Source of the DNA: Panicum virgatum
Taxonomy: Eukaryota > Streptophyta > Magnoliopsida > Poales > Poaceae
Assembly (NCBI RefSeq): GCF_016808335.1
Contig: NC_053147.1
Location: 23,484,913-23,548,912 of the forward strand
Length of the DNA: 64,000 bases
Direction: 5' to 3'
A program made the position numbers and the translations under genes. How positions within the stretch are numbered: the stretch's first letter is position 1; every line of letters begins with the position of its first letter. This document shows, one piece after another, positions 1-12,112 of the stretch. Below the pieces are notes generated by a model. The model was not told the DNA's origin and ran no database searches. It worked only from the letters and a program-made list of their open reading frames with translations.

Positions 1-300
1 GATTCTAGATTTTAAGAAGTTACTAGGATTTTGATGGATTGTGAAAATTTAGATTTGAAACTTTTGGACTTTTTGAGCGGATTCTGCTACTAGGATTTCT
101 TAGAGTGAGCATGGATAAAAAGGTAATTTTATATTATCTAATAGCTGCTGGAAGCTCCCCTACAGATTTCGGGATTTTAAGAATCTGAAATCTTGGCTTC
201 CAAAATCTAGAGCAGAATCCGCTCCGTTTGGAAGCCGGCTTCTGGATTCCGAATTCTGAAAATCTGGAGTCATCCAAACGAGTCCAACGGGTGATTTTGG
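1..300. repeat. Partial MITE-like sequence at the window edge
   Basis: AT-rich sequence with a partly self-complementary pattern (GAGCGGATTCTGCT near 76 answered by AGCAGAATCCGCTC near 212). It ends in a CCAAACGAGTCC motif typical of grass TIR elements. The left end lies outside the window, so neither length nor TSD can be given. No gene is visible here. Confidence 0.3.
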
Positions 301-496
301 AGGTTGGATTGTAAAATTCTAAAATCTGGAACCATGTTGCTTCAAGCAGCTATTGACCCAAGATATCACATTTTTGCGCCTAGCTTTTCCTCAAAATTTC
401 TCCAATCTGCCATCATTCTCCCATCGTCAATCTCCTCAGGCATTAGGAGTATCATCAATTTGTTGTATGCAACCGTACGATAAGATTAGTTTGTTA

Positions 497-610
497 CTCC
501 CTCCATACTTAAAAAGAAAATTGTTTTGGATAAGATTGGGATCAAACATTAAGAATAATCATGAATAATTTTTAAGTTGTTGAATTTCAAAATACAAAAA
601 CTATCTCTTC
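497..610 (+). repeat. Truncated Stowaway-like MITE end
   Basis: TA at 495-496 is followed by CTCCCTCCATACTTAAAAAG, the usual Stowaway 5' terminus. No matching GGAGGGAG end follows, so this looks like a single orphan terminus. Confidence 0.35.
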
Positions 611-709
611 GCTCTAGAGCTCGTGCATTCCGAGCTCAACCATTAGTCCACGACAGCAAAAAAATATTTTAGTCAGATGAAAAATTAACTGTAAAGATCC
701 ATTCACTAT

Positions 710-1894
710 GGGTGTGTTTGGTTGAGGGGCTAAGTCTATCCTGGCTCGATTTCTAAGCCTGGCTAGCCCAAGCCAGGGTTGGACAAGCAATGAGTCCATG
801 TTTGGTTGTGTGGCCTGACTAAGCTAGGCTAGAGCAAGATTTTATTTGGTTTGTTGCATAAAGAGATGGTCTGCATCTGGCAATACAAGATGACTTGTTT
901 GGTTGGCTGTGCAAGATCTGATTGAGTCACCCACAACCACTAGTGGTAAGCTTACCCCCAATCTGTGCATAAATTAACATGATTCGTCTTCTTAATTTAT
1001 ATAATCATGTACTAATATCATTGATGTGACGTTAATATTGAAAGGCATCACAAATTTATTCTCGTATACAGATCCATCAAACTGGTATTTTATCTAACTT
1101 CAAGACATGAAGAAAGCAGCACCATTAAAGTCATTTCCTTATTGAAACAGGCCATTAGATTTCCACGAAAAATTTCTACCATTCAGGACAAGAAAAAAAT
1201 AAGAAGGGAAACACGCAATCCATTCACTGGTCTGTATGCGCAAGAACAGCTCTAGCAAGAGATAGATAGGGGAATCTCGTGTTGGAGTTCGGACCTACCA
1301 GATTCGCAAGAACACAAGGTCCCATCACATGACCTACCAGAGAGGAAGAGAGGGGAATCTCGCTTTGGTCCTTGGATGCACTATCCCAAGCGGAGTCCTT
1401 TTTTTTCCTAAGACTTCATGCTTCCCCTTGCCCATGGTGGCTTCTCCATACGTTCCGTATCCCCTTGCCCCATCAAGATTCTTCCTTGCCCAGCACTGGA
1501 TTTAGATCCTCTACAACCGAACGGAGCATCCTTGCCGGAATCGAGCTCATGCGACGGCGCACCATGGATGGGGAGGAGAGGACGTGAGGAAGGGGAAGAC
1601 ACCTACCAGGCGGAACCAAGTGAGTTAAATGACGAGACGGAGGTGAGCGGAGCTAGAACCCTTGCAAAACTCAACATCACGCCTGCATCTGCCTGGCCAA
1701 GTGTGCGAGCGTCCTTGCACTCATAGAACCTGGCCACGCTAGTACGCTCGATTCGAGCGTACTAACTAAGCCTGGCTAGCAACCCTCTCATACATTGCTA
1801 GAGCCCGGCTACCAGCCCCATCCAGGCAACCAAACAAGTTCACGATGCATTATACAAGCCTGGCTAGAGGTTAGCCACCCAACCAAATAGGCCC
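710..1894. mobile_element. 1.19-kb non-autonomous TIR element (PIF/Harbinger-like termini)
   Basis: The left end starts GGGTGTGTTTGGTTGAGGGG; the right end, read on the other strand, starts GGGCCTATTTGGTTGGGTGG. Copies of the word GCCTGGCTAG recur near both ends (for example about 767 and 1769). TAT at 707-709 and TAT at 1895-1897 form a 3-bp TSD. No transposase is present. Internal short frames (1372-1726) have no recognisable product. A 3-bp TSD with GGGxxxTTTGGTT termini points to PIF/Harbinger, though TAT is not the canonical TWA target. Confidence 0.65.
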
Positions 1895-1943
1895 TATGTG
1901 GCTAAAAAAAGGGTAATTCGTATCCTCGTCCTCTGGAATCTCG

Positions 1944-2167
1944 ATGAAGCTTCCAGATGCTCTGCAATGCTACACCGTGCTCTCCTCTCAGCGCCGCGTC
2001 GCGCGCCACCCCAACCCCGCTCACACCGCAGAGCTCCACGCCTCCCTTGTCGTCTCCGCGTGCGAGCGCCCGCGCGCCGCACCCGGTGCTCCTCACGCAG
2101 CTCGTCTCCCTCTACGCCGCCACGGGCCACAGCGCCCACCTCGCCGGCTCGCCGCCGCCAACCTCCG
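1944..2167 (+). pseudogene. PPR gene, 5' remnant (interrupted by LTR element)
   Basis: GC-rich coding remnant just after the TIR element. Read across frame changes it gives plant PPR-type segments: ELHASLVVSACERP in one frame, then LLTQLVSLYAATGHSAHLA in another. It is cut at 2167 by the LTR retrotransposon, and the reading resumes at 17952. PPR proteins bind organellar RNA, but this copy has several frame changes plus the 15.8-kb insertion and cannot be functional. The start is arbitrary, at the first ATG near the conserved segment. Confidence 0.6.
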
Positions 2168-4717
2168 TGTGAGAACCGCCCAATTTAATACTATTTTAAA
2201 CGAACCGCCAGTCATTGTCTTTCAGATGAGAGTTAACACGTGCCTGCCAGAGAGCGTGCCACGTGTTACCTCACATCTAGAGACACGAATAACCGACACG
2301 TCATTCGGCTAAAATAATATTAAATCCGGTAGTCCCGGTATGTGTTCCAACATACGCCCAGAATCAGCATATACACATACCGTTTACCATCGAATACATC
2401 GTCAAATAACCACAAAGAGCAGTTTTACATTACCTAAGTTCAAAACTTAACATTACCAGGTCAGCATAGGAAGGTTCAAACTATTCACCATAACAAGCCT
2501 TGGGCTCACAGAAGCCATATTATATAGAAACTTAAATATTATTATATTTACATGCTCTCACGAAGCTCGATTACGATAAAACCTACTACGATGATGATGT
2601 CTTGCTCAAGGACACCATCCCAGCCTCAACGACCTACTCCTCCCCCGCACCTGGATCGGCGGGGTAAAAGTGGCCGAACACCACTTCCGGTTCACCTACA
2701 ACTAGGGTTAGAAGCACCATGAGTACAAAGGTACTCGCAAGACTTACGCGATTAAATAAATAAGGATCATGCAAAGGCTCAAGTAAAAGCTTTAAGGTTA
2801 AGTAATTATTGCATAAGCATGAGCTCTCTAAACTAACACCTAGTACAATTAATTAATGTTGCCCGAACCCCCATTAAATTTTAGTAGAACATATTAAGAA
2901 TAACATAGTGATTCCCGAGTTACTAAAACCCACTTCAACATGACCGTAACTCTACGAGGAGTTCATGGGATAAAGAGCGTGCTCATAACCGAGAGCGCGG
3001 CAATTCGAATTGATTCAAACCTTGCAAGGGTGTACTACTTTACCCACACGACACGAGGACCATGCGACTCACCCAACCGATCACGTCGGGCAAGGGGGTA
3101 CTCACGTCAACCGTCCCCAACAAGGCTCAACCGTTGAGGGTACGCCCAGCTTGCGCGTGGAGACTTAGTTCCACCGGGGACATCTCTAAATTTTTCCTTT
3201 ACATAGTTCCACTCGGGGACCCACTAAGCCTCCCTGCATAGCCCTTGGCCACGTATCTGGGATTGGGCCTCAATGATCAAGTCAAAGAAGGTAATTGGCT
3301 CATCCGTACCATTATATTGGATATGTGGTAGCACGGAAAGGTGCTCAAAACCAACGTCATCCACTCGGTCCTTAATCAATCCAAGCGGACTATGCCCATG
3401 TGACTTCATTCTCTAGGCCCTACTATTCCGCTCGAATCTCGATACTACCAAACTCTTACCACCAAGCCGAACCAGTGCAACAAGGATAACCGGTAAATGT
3501 GATCCTCCAAATTATTCCTGTCTAGCGAGCAAAAGAAGTACTTTAAGCAGGGCTAAGCATCTAGTCAGGTTAAGTGATTAACTGACTAACTACTGCCAAG
3601 AACGAGGATAACAAATCAAGGAAGGATAATTCACGCAAATAGGTACAAGAATGCAATACTTACATAATATACATATAACCCCAACATAACCCGGTGAGAT
3701 AACTATCTAACTTAGATTAAATAGGAGCAAGGAATCATGCTTAGCTGCTTGCCTCGGTTAGCTTCGGGCTCGACCGCGAACTGGACTCCGGGTTCAGGCT
3801 CGACGGACTCGGCGGGCTCCACGGGTTCGTTCTCCGACGATTCGGTCACTATAATGCATGAATGTGATGCATGAATTAGTGCGATGCTATGCTTATGCAT
3901 AAAATAAACTGCATGAAATGATATGCACGAAAACATGTACATGAAACAACGTTTTGGATATGCACCTTTGACAAAGTTCTGGTTTAAAAACCGGTTGCTT
4001 TGGTTTTCAGAACTTGACAGGCCAAAACCGGAAGTTTCGGTTTCTAAAACCGGCAGTTCCGGTTTCAGCGGGTTACTTGCGGACTGTCCGCTCCAAAGAG
4101 CCGGACCGTCCGGGACTCGACTTTCGACGCGGTGACTATGGCGCAGCGGCGGCACGGCCGTGTTCCGGCGGCAGAGCAGGGCCGGAGCGGGCCGAAGGAG
4201 GCACGCACGGGGTGTTCTAGGGTGAGGCGAAGCTCACCCCACAAGTGGACGGCGAAGAGAGGCGACGAGAGAACGCCGCGACGGCGATGGGCGGTGGCAG
4301 GCGAAGACGCTCGCCAGCGGCCCTGCACGGCGAATAAAGAGGCCGGGTAAGGAGGGCAATCGAGTGAGGAGAAGGAGAAGATGCTCCCCACGTGAGGAAT
4401 CGAGCCACGGCTCACCAGAGACGACGAATCGACAGCGAGGGCGGAGCTCGTACGGCGACGGCAATGGGGAACGGGGAAAGAGCTAGGGTTTGGGTTTGAT
4501 GGGAAAGGGCCGGTCGAACCTTAAGGCGAGGAGATGAGTGAGGGAGCGGCACGACAGCCGAGGATGGCCGGCGCGTGTCGCGAGGATGGCCGGCGGCGGT
4601 GGCGACGTGCGGCGCGCCGCGATTCGTGCTCTGCCCACGAAGCAGAGTAAAACCAGAAGTTCCGGTTTTTGAACCCGGAGGTTCCGGATTTTGAATTTTT
4701 CACCCCGAGATGTTACA
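2168..4717 (-). repeat. Left LTR (3' LTR of the minus-strand element)
   Basis: Starts TGTGAGAACCGCC and ends GAGATGTTACA. It is nearly identical to 15396-17951 throughout. The GC-rich part (4100-4650) makes several long open frames on both strands, and the same frames recur in the other LTR; I read them as non-coding. It also contains repeated AACCGG/TTCCGG words near 3980-4080 and 4650-4690. Confidence 0.93.
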
Positions 4718-4731
4718 ATCTACCCCCCCTT
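4718..4731 (-). other. Polypurine tract of the Ty3/gypsy element
   Basis: On the minus strand this reads AAGGGGGGGTAGAT directly before the 3' LTR, the expected place and composition for the plus-strand primer of an LTR retrotransposon. Confidence 0.75.
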
Positions 4732-4849
4732 AAAGAAATCTCATCCCGAGATTTAGATAGACAGAGATGAAAGGATAAAACTCCAAGCTTAGACGAGATA
4801 AAGATGTAGGAGATGATGTACTAAGGCATGGGTGTGGTAGAGATAGAAC

Positions 4850-7800
4850 TTACTCATTAGAGAAGAATTCAGGGTATTCTTGACGTATCTGATCTTCACG
4901 CTCCCATGTGGCTTCATCTTCGGAATGATTGCTCCATTGAACCTTTATAAACTTCACCATGTTACGCTTCACCTTTCTTTCATCTCGGTCAAGAATGGCA
5001 ATTGGGTGTTCTTCGTAGGTAAGACCCGGTTGAAGGTCAAGTGACTCAAGGTCGATGGCGTCATTTGGAACACGATGACACTGCTTCAATTGAGAGATAT
5101 GGAAGACATTGTGTATTGCGGAGAGTGATTGAGGGGGTTCCAACTGATAAGCCACTGCTCTAACTTTCTTGGTGATCCCAAAAGGTCCCACATAACGTGA
5201 CGCTAATTTTCCTCTCACTTGAAAACGACAAGTGCCCTTAAATGGAGAAACCTTGAGATAGACATAATCGCCAATCTTAAGGTGGAGTTCTCGGCGGCGA
5301 CAATGGGCATAAGTCTTTTGGCGAGATTGAGCAATGCGAAAATTCTCACGGATAATCCTGACTTGTTCTTCGGCATCTTTCACCAAGTCTGGACCAAAGA
5401 AAGGTCTTTCTCCAGATTCAGACCAATTGATCAGAGTTCTACACCGTCTTCCATAAAGAGCTTCAAAAGGAGATATTTTGATACTTGCTTGATAACTATT
5501 ATTGTAGGAGAATTCTGCGAATGGCAAGCAAGTAACTCATTTCTTTTCATATATGAGAGCACAGGCTCGTAGCATGTCTTCTAAGATTTGATTGACTCTC
5601 TCGGCTTGTCTGTCAGTTTGGGGGTGATAAGCAGTACTATAGGTGAGATCAGTTCCCATGGCTTCATGAAGACTTCTCCAAAAGTGAGCGACAAATTGAG
5701 GGCCGCTATCCGAGACAATTTTCTTAGGAACACCATGAAGACAAATAATGCGGGTAAGGTACAACTCCGCATATTGCTTGACGAGATAAGTGGTCTTGAC
5801 CGGAAGAAAATGAGCCGACTTTGTTAAACGATCCACGATTACCCATATAGAATCATATCCTTGAGAAGACCTGAGTAACCCGGTGATAAAATCCATTCCG
5901 ATTTCTTCCCACTTCCATGATAGGATAGGCAAGGGTTTGGAGAGTACCGGCAGGTTTGAGATGTTCAGACTTAACCCTTTGACAAACAACACACTCAGAG
6001 ACGTACCGAGCGATTTCTCGCTTCATGCGAGTCCACCAAATTTTTTGCTTGAGATCATGATATATTTTGGTACTGCCTGGATGAATAGAAAATTGAGAAC
6101 TGTGGGCTTCATCAAGGATAATTCGCCTGAGGTTATGATCCTTTGGTACCACGATACGCTTCCCAAAGAATAGAACTCCTTCATTATCCGTAGAGAAGCA
6201 TCGATCTTTGCCCTCCTTCATTAATTCCCGAATTCGAGCCATACCCTTATTCTTCTTTTGGGCCTCCTTAATTTGATCATAAAGGTCAGATTTGACCGTG
6301 AGAGTAACAAGATAGCCTTCTTTGACTATGGAAATTCCAAGTTTCCGGAGATCGTCACAAAGAGTATGCACAAGAGGAGCTATGGTCAAGCAGTTGCATT
6401 GAGCCTTCCGGCTTAGTGCATCAGCGACGATATTCGCCTTACCGGGATGATAGTGCACTTCAATATCATAATCCTTGATTAATTCAAACCATCGATGTTG
6501 CCTCATGTTAAGATCAGATTGAGTGAAAAATATATTTGAGGCTCTTGTGATCGGTGTAGATATTGCAATGATTGCCAAGCAAATAGTGACGCCATATCTT
6601 TAGAGCATGGACAACGGCCGCAAGCTCTAAATCATGGGTAGGATAATTTTATTCATGTCGCTTGAGTTGACGAGAAGCATAGGCCACTACTATGACACCC
6701 TAGGTGTCTGCGCAGTAGAATTGCATTTATTTTATGCATCATGTGCTTATTTTGCTTGAAAAAAGATCTTATTGTAAAAATCTAAGAGTAGTTGTGTAAA
6801 TATGATTTAATGCAGGGTCCTTTCTATAACTTAATTTGAATAGGGAGAGTAAATATTGCTTTTGTATAGGGTTTATTTATAAAATTCAGTGTAATCATTG
6901 CTTGGCAGAAAATTTTGCTTTTTAGTTTGAAATTAAACTGAATTTGCAATGGAAAAGACAAAAGTCCATTAAATTCAAAATCCTTCCTTTGTTTTTAAAA
7001 TAACTCTTTAACCTTTGGTCAAATCAATTTTTGCACAACATCAAAGTTGTAGATCTTGAAAAATTGAACAACTTTCATGTTGGGAACTTTTTCATTTGAG
7101 CCCAAGTTTAAAAGTTATTGTTGTTTTACAGTAGGGTCACTAGAATTTTCTGAAGTTGCAGAAATGTCCACCTTTCATCTCTCACCTCTCTCCCTCTCTG
7201 CTTCAGCGCCGCCGGCGCAGAGCGCAGTGCCGCCCGCCACCGTGGAGGGCCCCGGCCACCTCCTGCTCTCCGTGGCACCCACGCATCGCGCCCCAGCCCC
7301 TCACCGCTTTTCTTCCCTCGCACTGGAGCCCCCTCCCCTCGCCACGCCGCCCCAGCCGAGCTCCACGGCCGCCACTTCACCGCCGCCGTGGCCAGCCTCG
7401 GGCAGAGCCCCGGATCACCTCCTCTTGTGCGCATCAGTATCAGGAGAATGTCCGCATTCCATTCCCCTCGCTTCCTCGCCTTTTCCCCGCCCCCAGACCG
7501 CAGAACGCCGCCGCCGTCCATCTGCACTCCGGCGAGCCATAGCTCACCGTCGACCTGCCTCTCCACAGCCGCTCCGCCCGCGCTGACCCCATCCCTAGCT
7601 TCGCCTCGCCCTCACGCACCTGACCGGCTACTCCTCGTCGACTATCCACCACCGGAGCACCCTCGCTGACGAGCCTCCTCCACCGCCGGACTTCCTTCTC
7701 CGCAGACCGCCCTCCTCCGACCATCTCCCGTCGCGCCAAGTACACTAGAGGGTGCGGCTCGGTCTCCTCTTTGTTATCCCCAACATCCCCCTCGCCGCCG

Positions 7801-10800
7801 GTGACCGGAATAACCAGTAAACGGCCGGCCGGCGTCCTCTGTTCTTTCCCTCTGGCCAAGGGCCTCTCTGTTAGAATTCAAAGAAACCCAGGGGGTTATT
7901 TGCATAGCAGTAGACTCTGATGAAAAGTATCAGCAGGGACCTCTTTGTTATTTTGGCTGTAAAATTTGAAATTCCATAGAAATTCGTAAAAAAATCAGAA
8001 AAATACAAACTCAAATGTTTTGGAATTCCTGTTACAAGAACTACATGTTTTGTTATATGCACATCTTCACTTTTGGTCTGTATTTTAATCCAAGAAAAAG
8101 AATAGAATAAATAGGCTTTATTTATTCCATGAGTTCTACTCAGTAACTATATGTGGTTTTTGGCTAGGATGTGTCTTGTAGTGTTCTTAGCATCTGGTAA
8201 AAATTTGAAACCTTTTTGACATCTTTAGCTAGGTCAAAGTTTCAAGATTCTTAAATCTACTAGTTTTGCTAATTTATTTGTACTGTTAGAAATATTCAAT
8301 TTTTGTGTATGAAACTTTTTCCATGAACACATGTTACTAAAACCTTGTTGTTGCCTAAGTTTGGAAAATTTTCGATCTGTTTAACTATTTCTTTCATTTA
8401 ATGCTTGTTTAGTAGGCTTTAATTGTGATAAATAGTTTCCTTAATTAGCAAATTCTGAGAATTTTTGTAGAACTTTATTTTGGTCATATGTTCATGTCTG
8501 TAAAATTTTGGATCCATAAACACTATATAAATTCCTGTACTAATTAGTTTTATCATATGTGGTTTAATTTTTGTCAAAATTGTTACTTCATTTTATGCCT
8601 ATATAAATTCTGAAAATTTTATGAGGTATTCATAATAATGTTAATCCTGTTCTGAAAAATTTTGAGCTTCATAAGTGCTGTAGTTTGTTCTGTAGAAATT
8701 GATCTTGCTCTAGGTGTTGTCTAAATAATTGTTTTATTCTGATTAAATGGCTACATGAAATGGCATGAATTTTACAGGGTAGAATAAAATTTGTACATCC
8801 TGTTTGAAGTAATTTTTCTGAATTTAGATGTTGTTTGTGTACTGAGTTGCTCAATTCTTTGCCAACCATGATTTACATGCTTTATAAACTAAATGAAACT
8901 TACTTTGTAAGTATAATCAAATTGCCTTGTGATTTTAATCATGTTGTTTTGTGAAACAAGAAATGTTATATAACTACTCTATAAATGCTTGCCCATGTGA
9001 ATGTATGTTTGCTATTTGTTAGACTACAACTTTATCGAGAAACATGTTTGTGGTAATACTGTTTCTTGCACCCCATATAGATACGACTGTTTTAGCGGAC
9101 GGGACGTACGAGTTGATCCCGGAGTCCGAAGAAGGTGATCCAGAAGCCCAGGTGAACGCCGCTATATTGACTGAAGCCCCGGACCAAAGTCCGGAAGAGC
9201 CCAAGGCTAACCTAGCTAGCGACTACCGAGAAGGCAAGCCCCGGACATAACCCAGTATTTCAAATTATTACAATTTATTGTTATTACTTACTTGTGCATT
9301 TACAGTTCTTAGGATTTGAATTGAAACCCTAGATGCATGATCCTAGGAACCTATGTACTGAACACTAGACCTGAGTTCGAATAATTGCTAAGCTTATAGG
9401 ACCGGTAAAAGTTGAGTGATTGCCTGTCACTCACGAGCTCTATAGGAATTTCTTGTTTACTTTCTGCTATCAATATAAGGATGACGGACGGGGTCGTGTT
9501 CGATATCATGACTTTGTGTGAGACCCCGTCTGTGTTGATGAACTTGCTAAGGTCGCTGTGTGTGGTAGCGGTGGTTAAGTTTTTGAACGTACTAGCCACA
9601 TGCCGTAAATATGGTACGCGGTAAGCCTAGTAGCCGATCGGACCGGTGAGTGGATATACCTTTCACTCTCTCTCTTAGAGATAGGTTTTTATTTATGTTT
9701 ATGTTGCGCAACACTGCGGCTACAGGGAGGAAGATGGTGCCCTGTAGTCGGGGAGAGTGACCCTATCCACAGGTCGGAATGAAAGGTAAACGGTTGTTTG
9801 GGAACGACCCGACGGTGTTCCAAACATGTGTGTTAGGTCTGCCTGGCCAGGTTAACAAATTTCGATTCAAATCATCCGCTTCTCACGGTTTTGGACTGCT
9901 TGATCCCTTTGCCACACAGAGTAATAAGAGCAACATTATTATGATCAGTTTTGATGTTTGACTAAAGTTCTACCATGGTTGGATAGGATTAGCTGCTGAC
10001 CTAGAATGGTTAATCAACTAGAATATGGAAACCTAAAATGTGAAGTAAGGACCTACTCTTTATTGCTTTTCAGCAAAAAGAAAACCAGAGCCTCACAGAA
10101 CCCTGCAAAGTCTAGTTAGGTGGGCTATGTATACCCGTTGACGGTTAAGTCTTGCTGAGTATTAGAATACTCAGCATTGCTGTTGAAACCTTTTTCAGGT
10201 ATGAGTTTTGAGGACCAGATCGCTAGTCTGTCTTGGCCCTGCTCTTTGCCTCCTGGCTAGTCCGTAGAATGGGATCCGTCTTCGGCCAGCAATGACCCCG
10301 ATGAGTGATACCTTGCTTGGGCTAGCTCGGTATATTTTTGCGACGTGATGTAGCCGTCGTGTTTTCTTTTCGCTGCTTAAACTCTGAACGTTAAACTTAT
10401 GGCTTGTATAACTGTTTTACTGAGTTTGGAGCTGTAATAATGCTTTGAACTGGTTTGTAATAACTATTATGCTTGTGTTGTAAAATATGTGGTTGTAATA
10501 TCTCTGGACTCGCCTTCGTGTGGGGTATGCTTGTTCGATCCGAGAACCGGTGGTTGTATCGGGACGTTACCCGACAGACCAAGTATTGTTCCATTTGAAG
10601 TGTGTTTGTATCGGTGTTGCCTTTATGGTGATGGCCAGCGCACTTGAGCCGAGATAATTCAGGTGGTTCTGCCACAACTACTCAGCCTTCTCGCATAAGA
10701 ACACAGCCAAGGCAGATGCGAGAAGCATCGCAATAAACATCGAAGCTCTTGGAAATATTCGGCTGAGCAAGAACATGAGCGGTATTGAGATGATCCTTAA

Positions 10801-12112
10801 GAGTTTGGAAAGCTTCTTCACAAGCTTAAGTCCACTCAAACTTAACTCCATTTTTCAATAACTCGGTTATTGGCTTCGCAATTTTCAAAAAGTTCTCAAT
10901 GAACCGGCAGTAATATCCCGCAAGTCCAAGAAAACTCCGAATCTCAGAGATATTTTGAGGTTGCTTCCAATCGAGGACATCTTGCACCTTACCAGGATCC
11001 ACAGCAATACCATCTTTAGAAAGAATATGACCGAGAAAGGATACTTTTTCAAGCCAGAACTCACATTTGCTAAACTTGGCATAAAGACGATGTTCTCTCA
11101 GTTTTCGAAGGACAATATGAATATGACGAGCATGATCTTCCTGGGTCTTGGAATAAATGAGAATATCATCAATAAAGATGATCACAAAGACATCAAGTTC
11201 CTCCATGAAGATGCTATTCATCAGATATATGAAATAAGCCGGAGCATTGGTGAGGCCGAAGGACATGACCGTGAATTCATAGAGGCCATATCTAGTAGAA
11301 AAAGGCGTTTTTGGAATGTCCTCCATTCGAATCTTGATTTGATGATAACCCAGCCTTAAATCAATCTTAGAAAAATAACGAGCTCCCGAGAGTTGATCAA
11401 ATAAGATATCAACCCGAGGAAGAGGATATTTGTTCTTGATGGTGGCCTCATTCAACGGACGATAATCAACACACATCCGCAAACTACCATCTTTCTTTTT
11501 CACAAAGAGAGCCGGGCATCCCCAAGGAGAGGAGCTCGGATGAACAAAACCCTTGTCCAATAAAGTCTTGAGTTGTTTCTTCAATTCCTTCAACTCATTG
11601 GGAGGCATTCGGTAAGGCTGTTTAGAGATAAGAGCAGTCCCGGGCATGAGCTCTATGACGAACTCCACCTCACAATTAGGAGGCATACCTGGTAATTCTT
11701 CCGGAAAGACATCTGGATATTCACATACCACAGGAATATCTTCCAATGCTGTAGCTTTAGTACTCGGCAAGGCATATAAACAAGATTCCGTCTTGGCAAG
11801 GGAGAGTAGAACTCTCTTTCCGGAGGGATGCAAAAGATCGATAGTGCGGGGCCCACATTTGATGACTCCATCATACTTAACCAACCAATTCATCCCAAGA
11901 ATTACATCTAAACCCATCTGATCTAGGATGAGAAGATTAGCTTGAAAAGTAGCTCCCTCAATGAGAATTGGAACCCTATCCACAAAGTTTCTAGAAATGA
12001 TCTCTCCACCCGGTGATTCTATATAGTACGGCACTTGTAGGTTTTGCATCTCAAGCTTACTATGCAGCATAAATTTCTTATTGATAAATGAAAAAAGTTG
12101 CTCCAGAATCAA
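4850..12112 (-). pseudogene. Ty3/gypsy pol (protease, RT, RNase H, integrase, chromodomain), broken
   Basis: Read on the minus strand. The protease DSGAT motif is near 12090, with an extra T in a T run that shifts frame. RT lies at about 11550-10900 and keeps the FIDDILIYS catalytic motif. A stop follows near 10826. RNase H is cut in two by the solo LTR at 6691-10676 and resumes before 6690, where another stop lies near 6645. Integrase has an HHCC zinc region (CVVCQR near 6000) and D,D,E core motifs (IVSDSGPQF, AERVNQILEDM). A C-terminal chromodomain-like segment (VQWSNHSEDEATWE) ends at 4850. A frameshift lies near 5930 and a further break near 5530. The domain order RT-RH-INT is that of Ty3/gypsy. 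It is not functional as it stands. Confidence 0.9.
6691..10676 (+). mobile_element. Solo LTR, about 4 kb, inside RNase H
   Basis: A 3986-bp insertion with the perfect 5-bp TSD ACTAC (6686-6690 and 10677-10681). It ends GGTTCTGCCACA and begins TATGACACCC, presumably a mutated TGTGACACCC. No gag or pol lies within, so it is a single LTR left by LTR-LTR recombination. The word TGAGTATTAGAATACTCAGC near 10155 and the long LTR fit a Tekay/Del-type gypsy family, which is inference. The GC-rich stretch 7190-7860 gives overlapping frames on both strands, none of which I recognise. Confidence 0.82.

Noticed and set aside
4065..4464. Overlapping open frames in the GC-rich part of the gypsy LTR
   Set aside because: The same frames recur in the second LTR (17299-17698) and lie in non-coding LTR sequence.
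7077..7859. GC-rich frames up to 169 codons inside the 4-kb solo LTR
   Set aside because: Low-complexity Pro/Ala/Arg proteins open on both strands, with no recognisable domain. They belong to the LTR.
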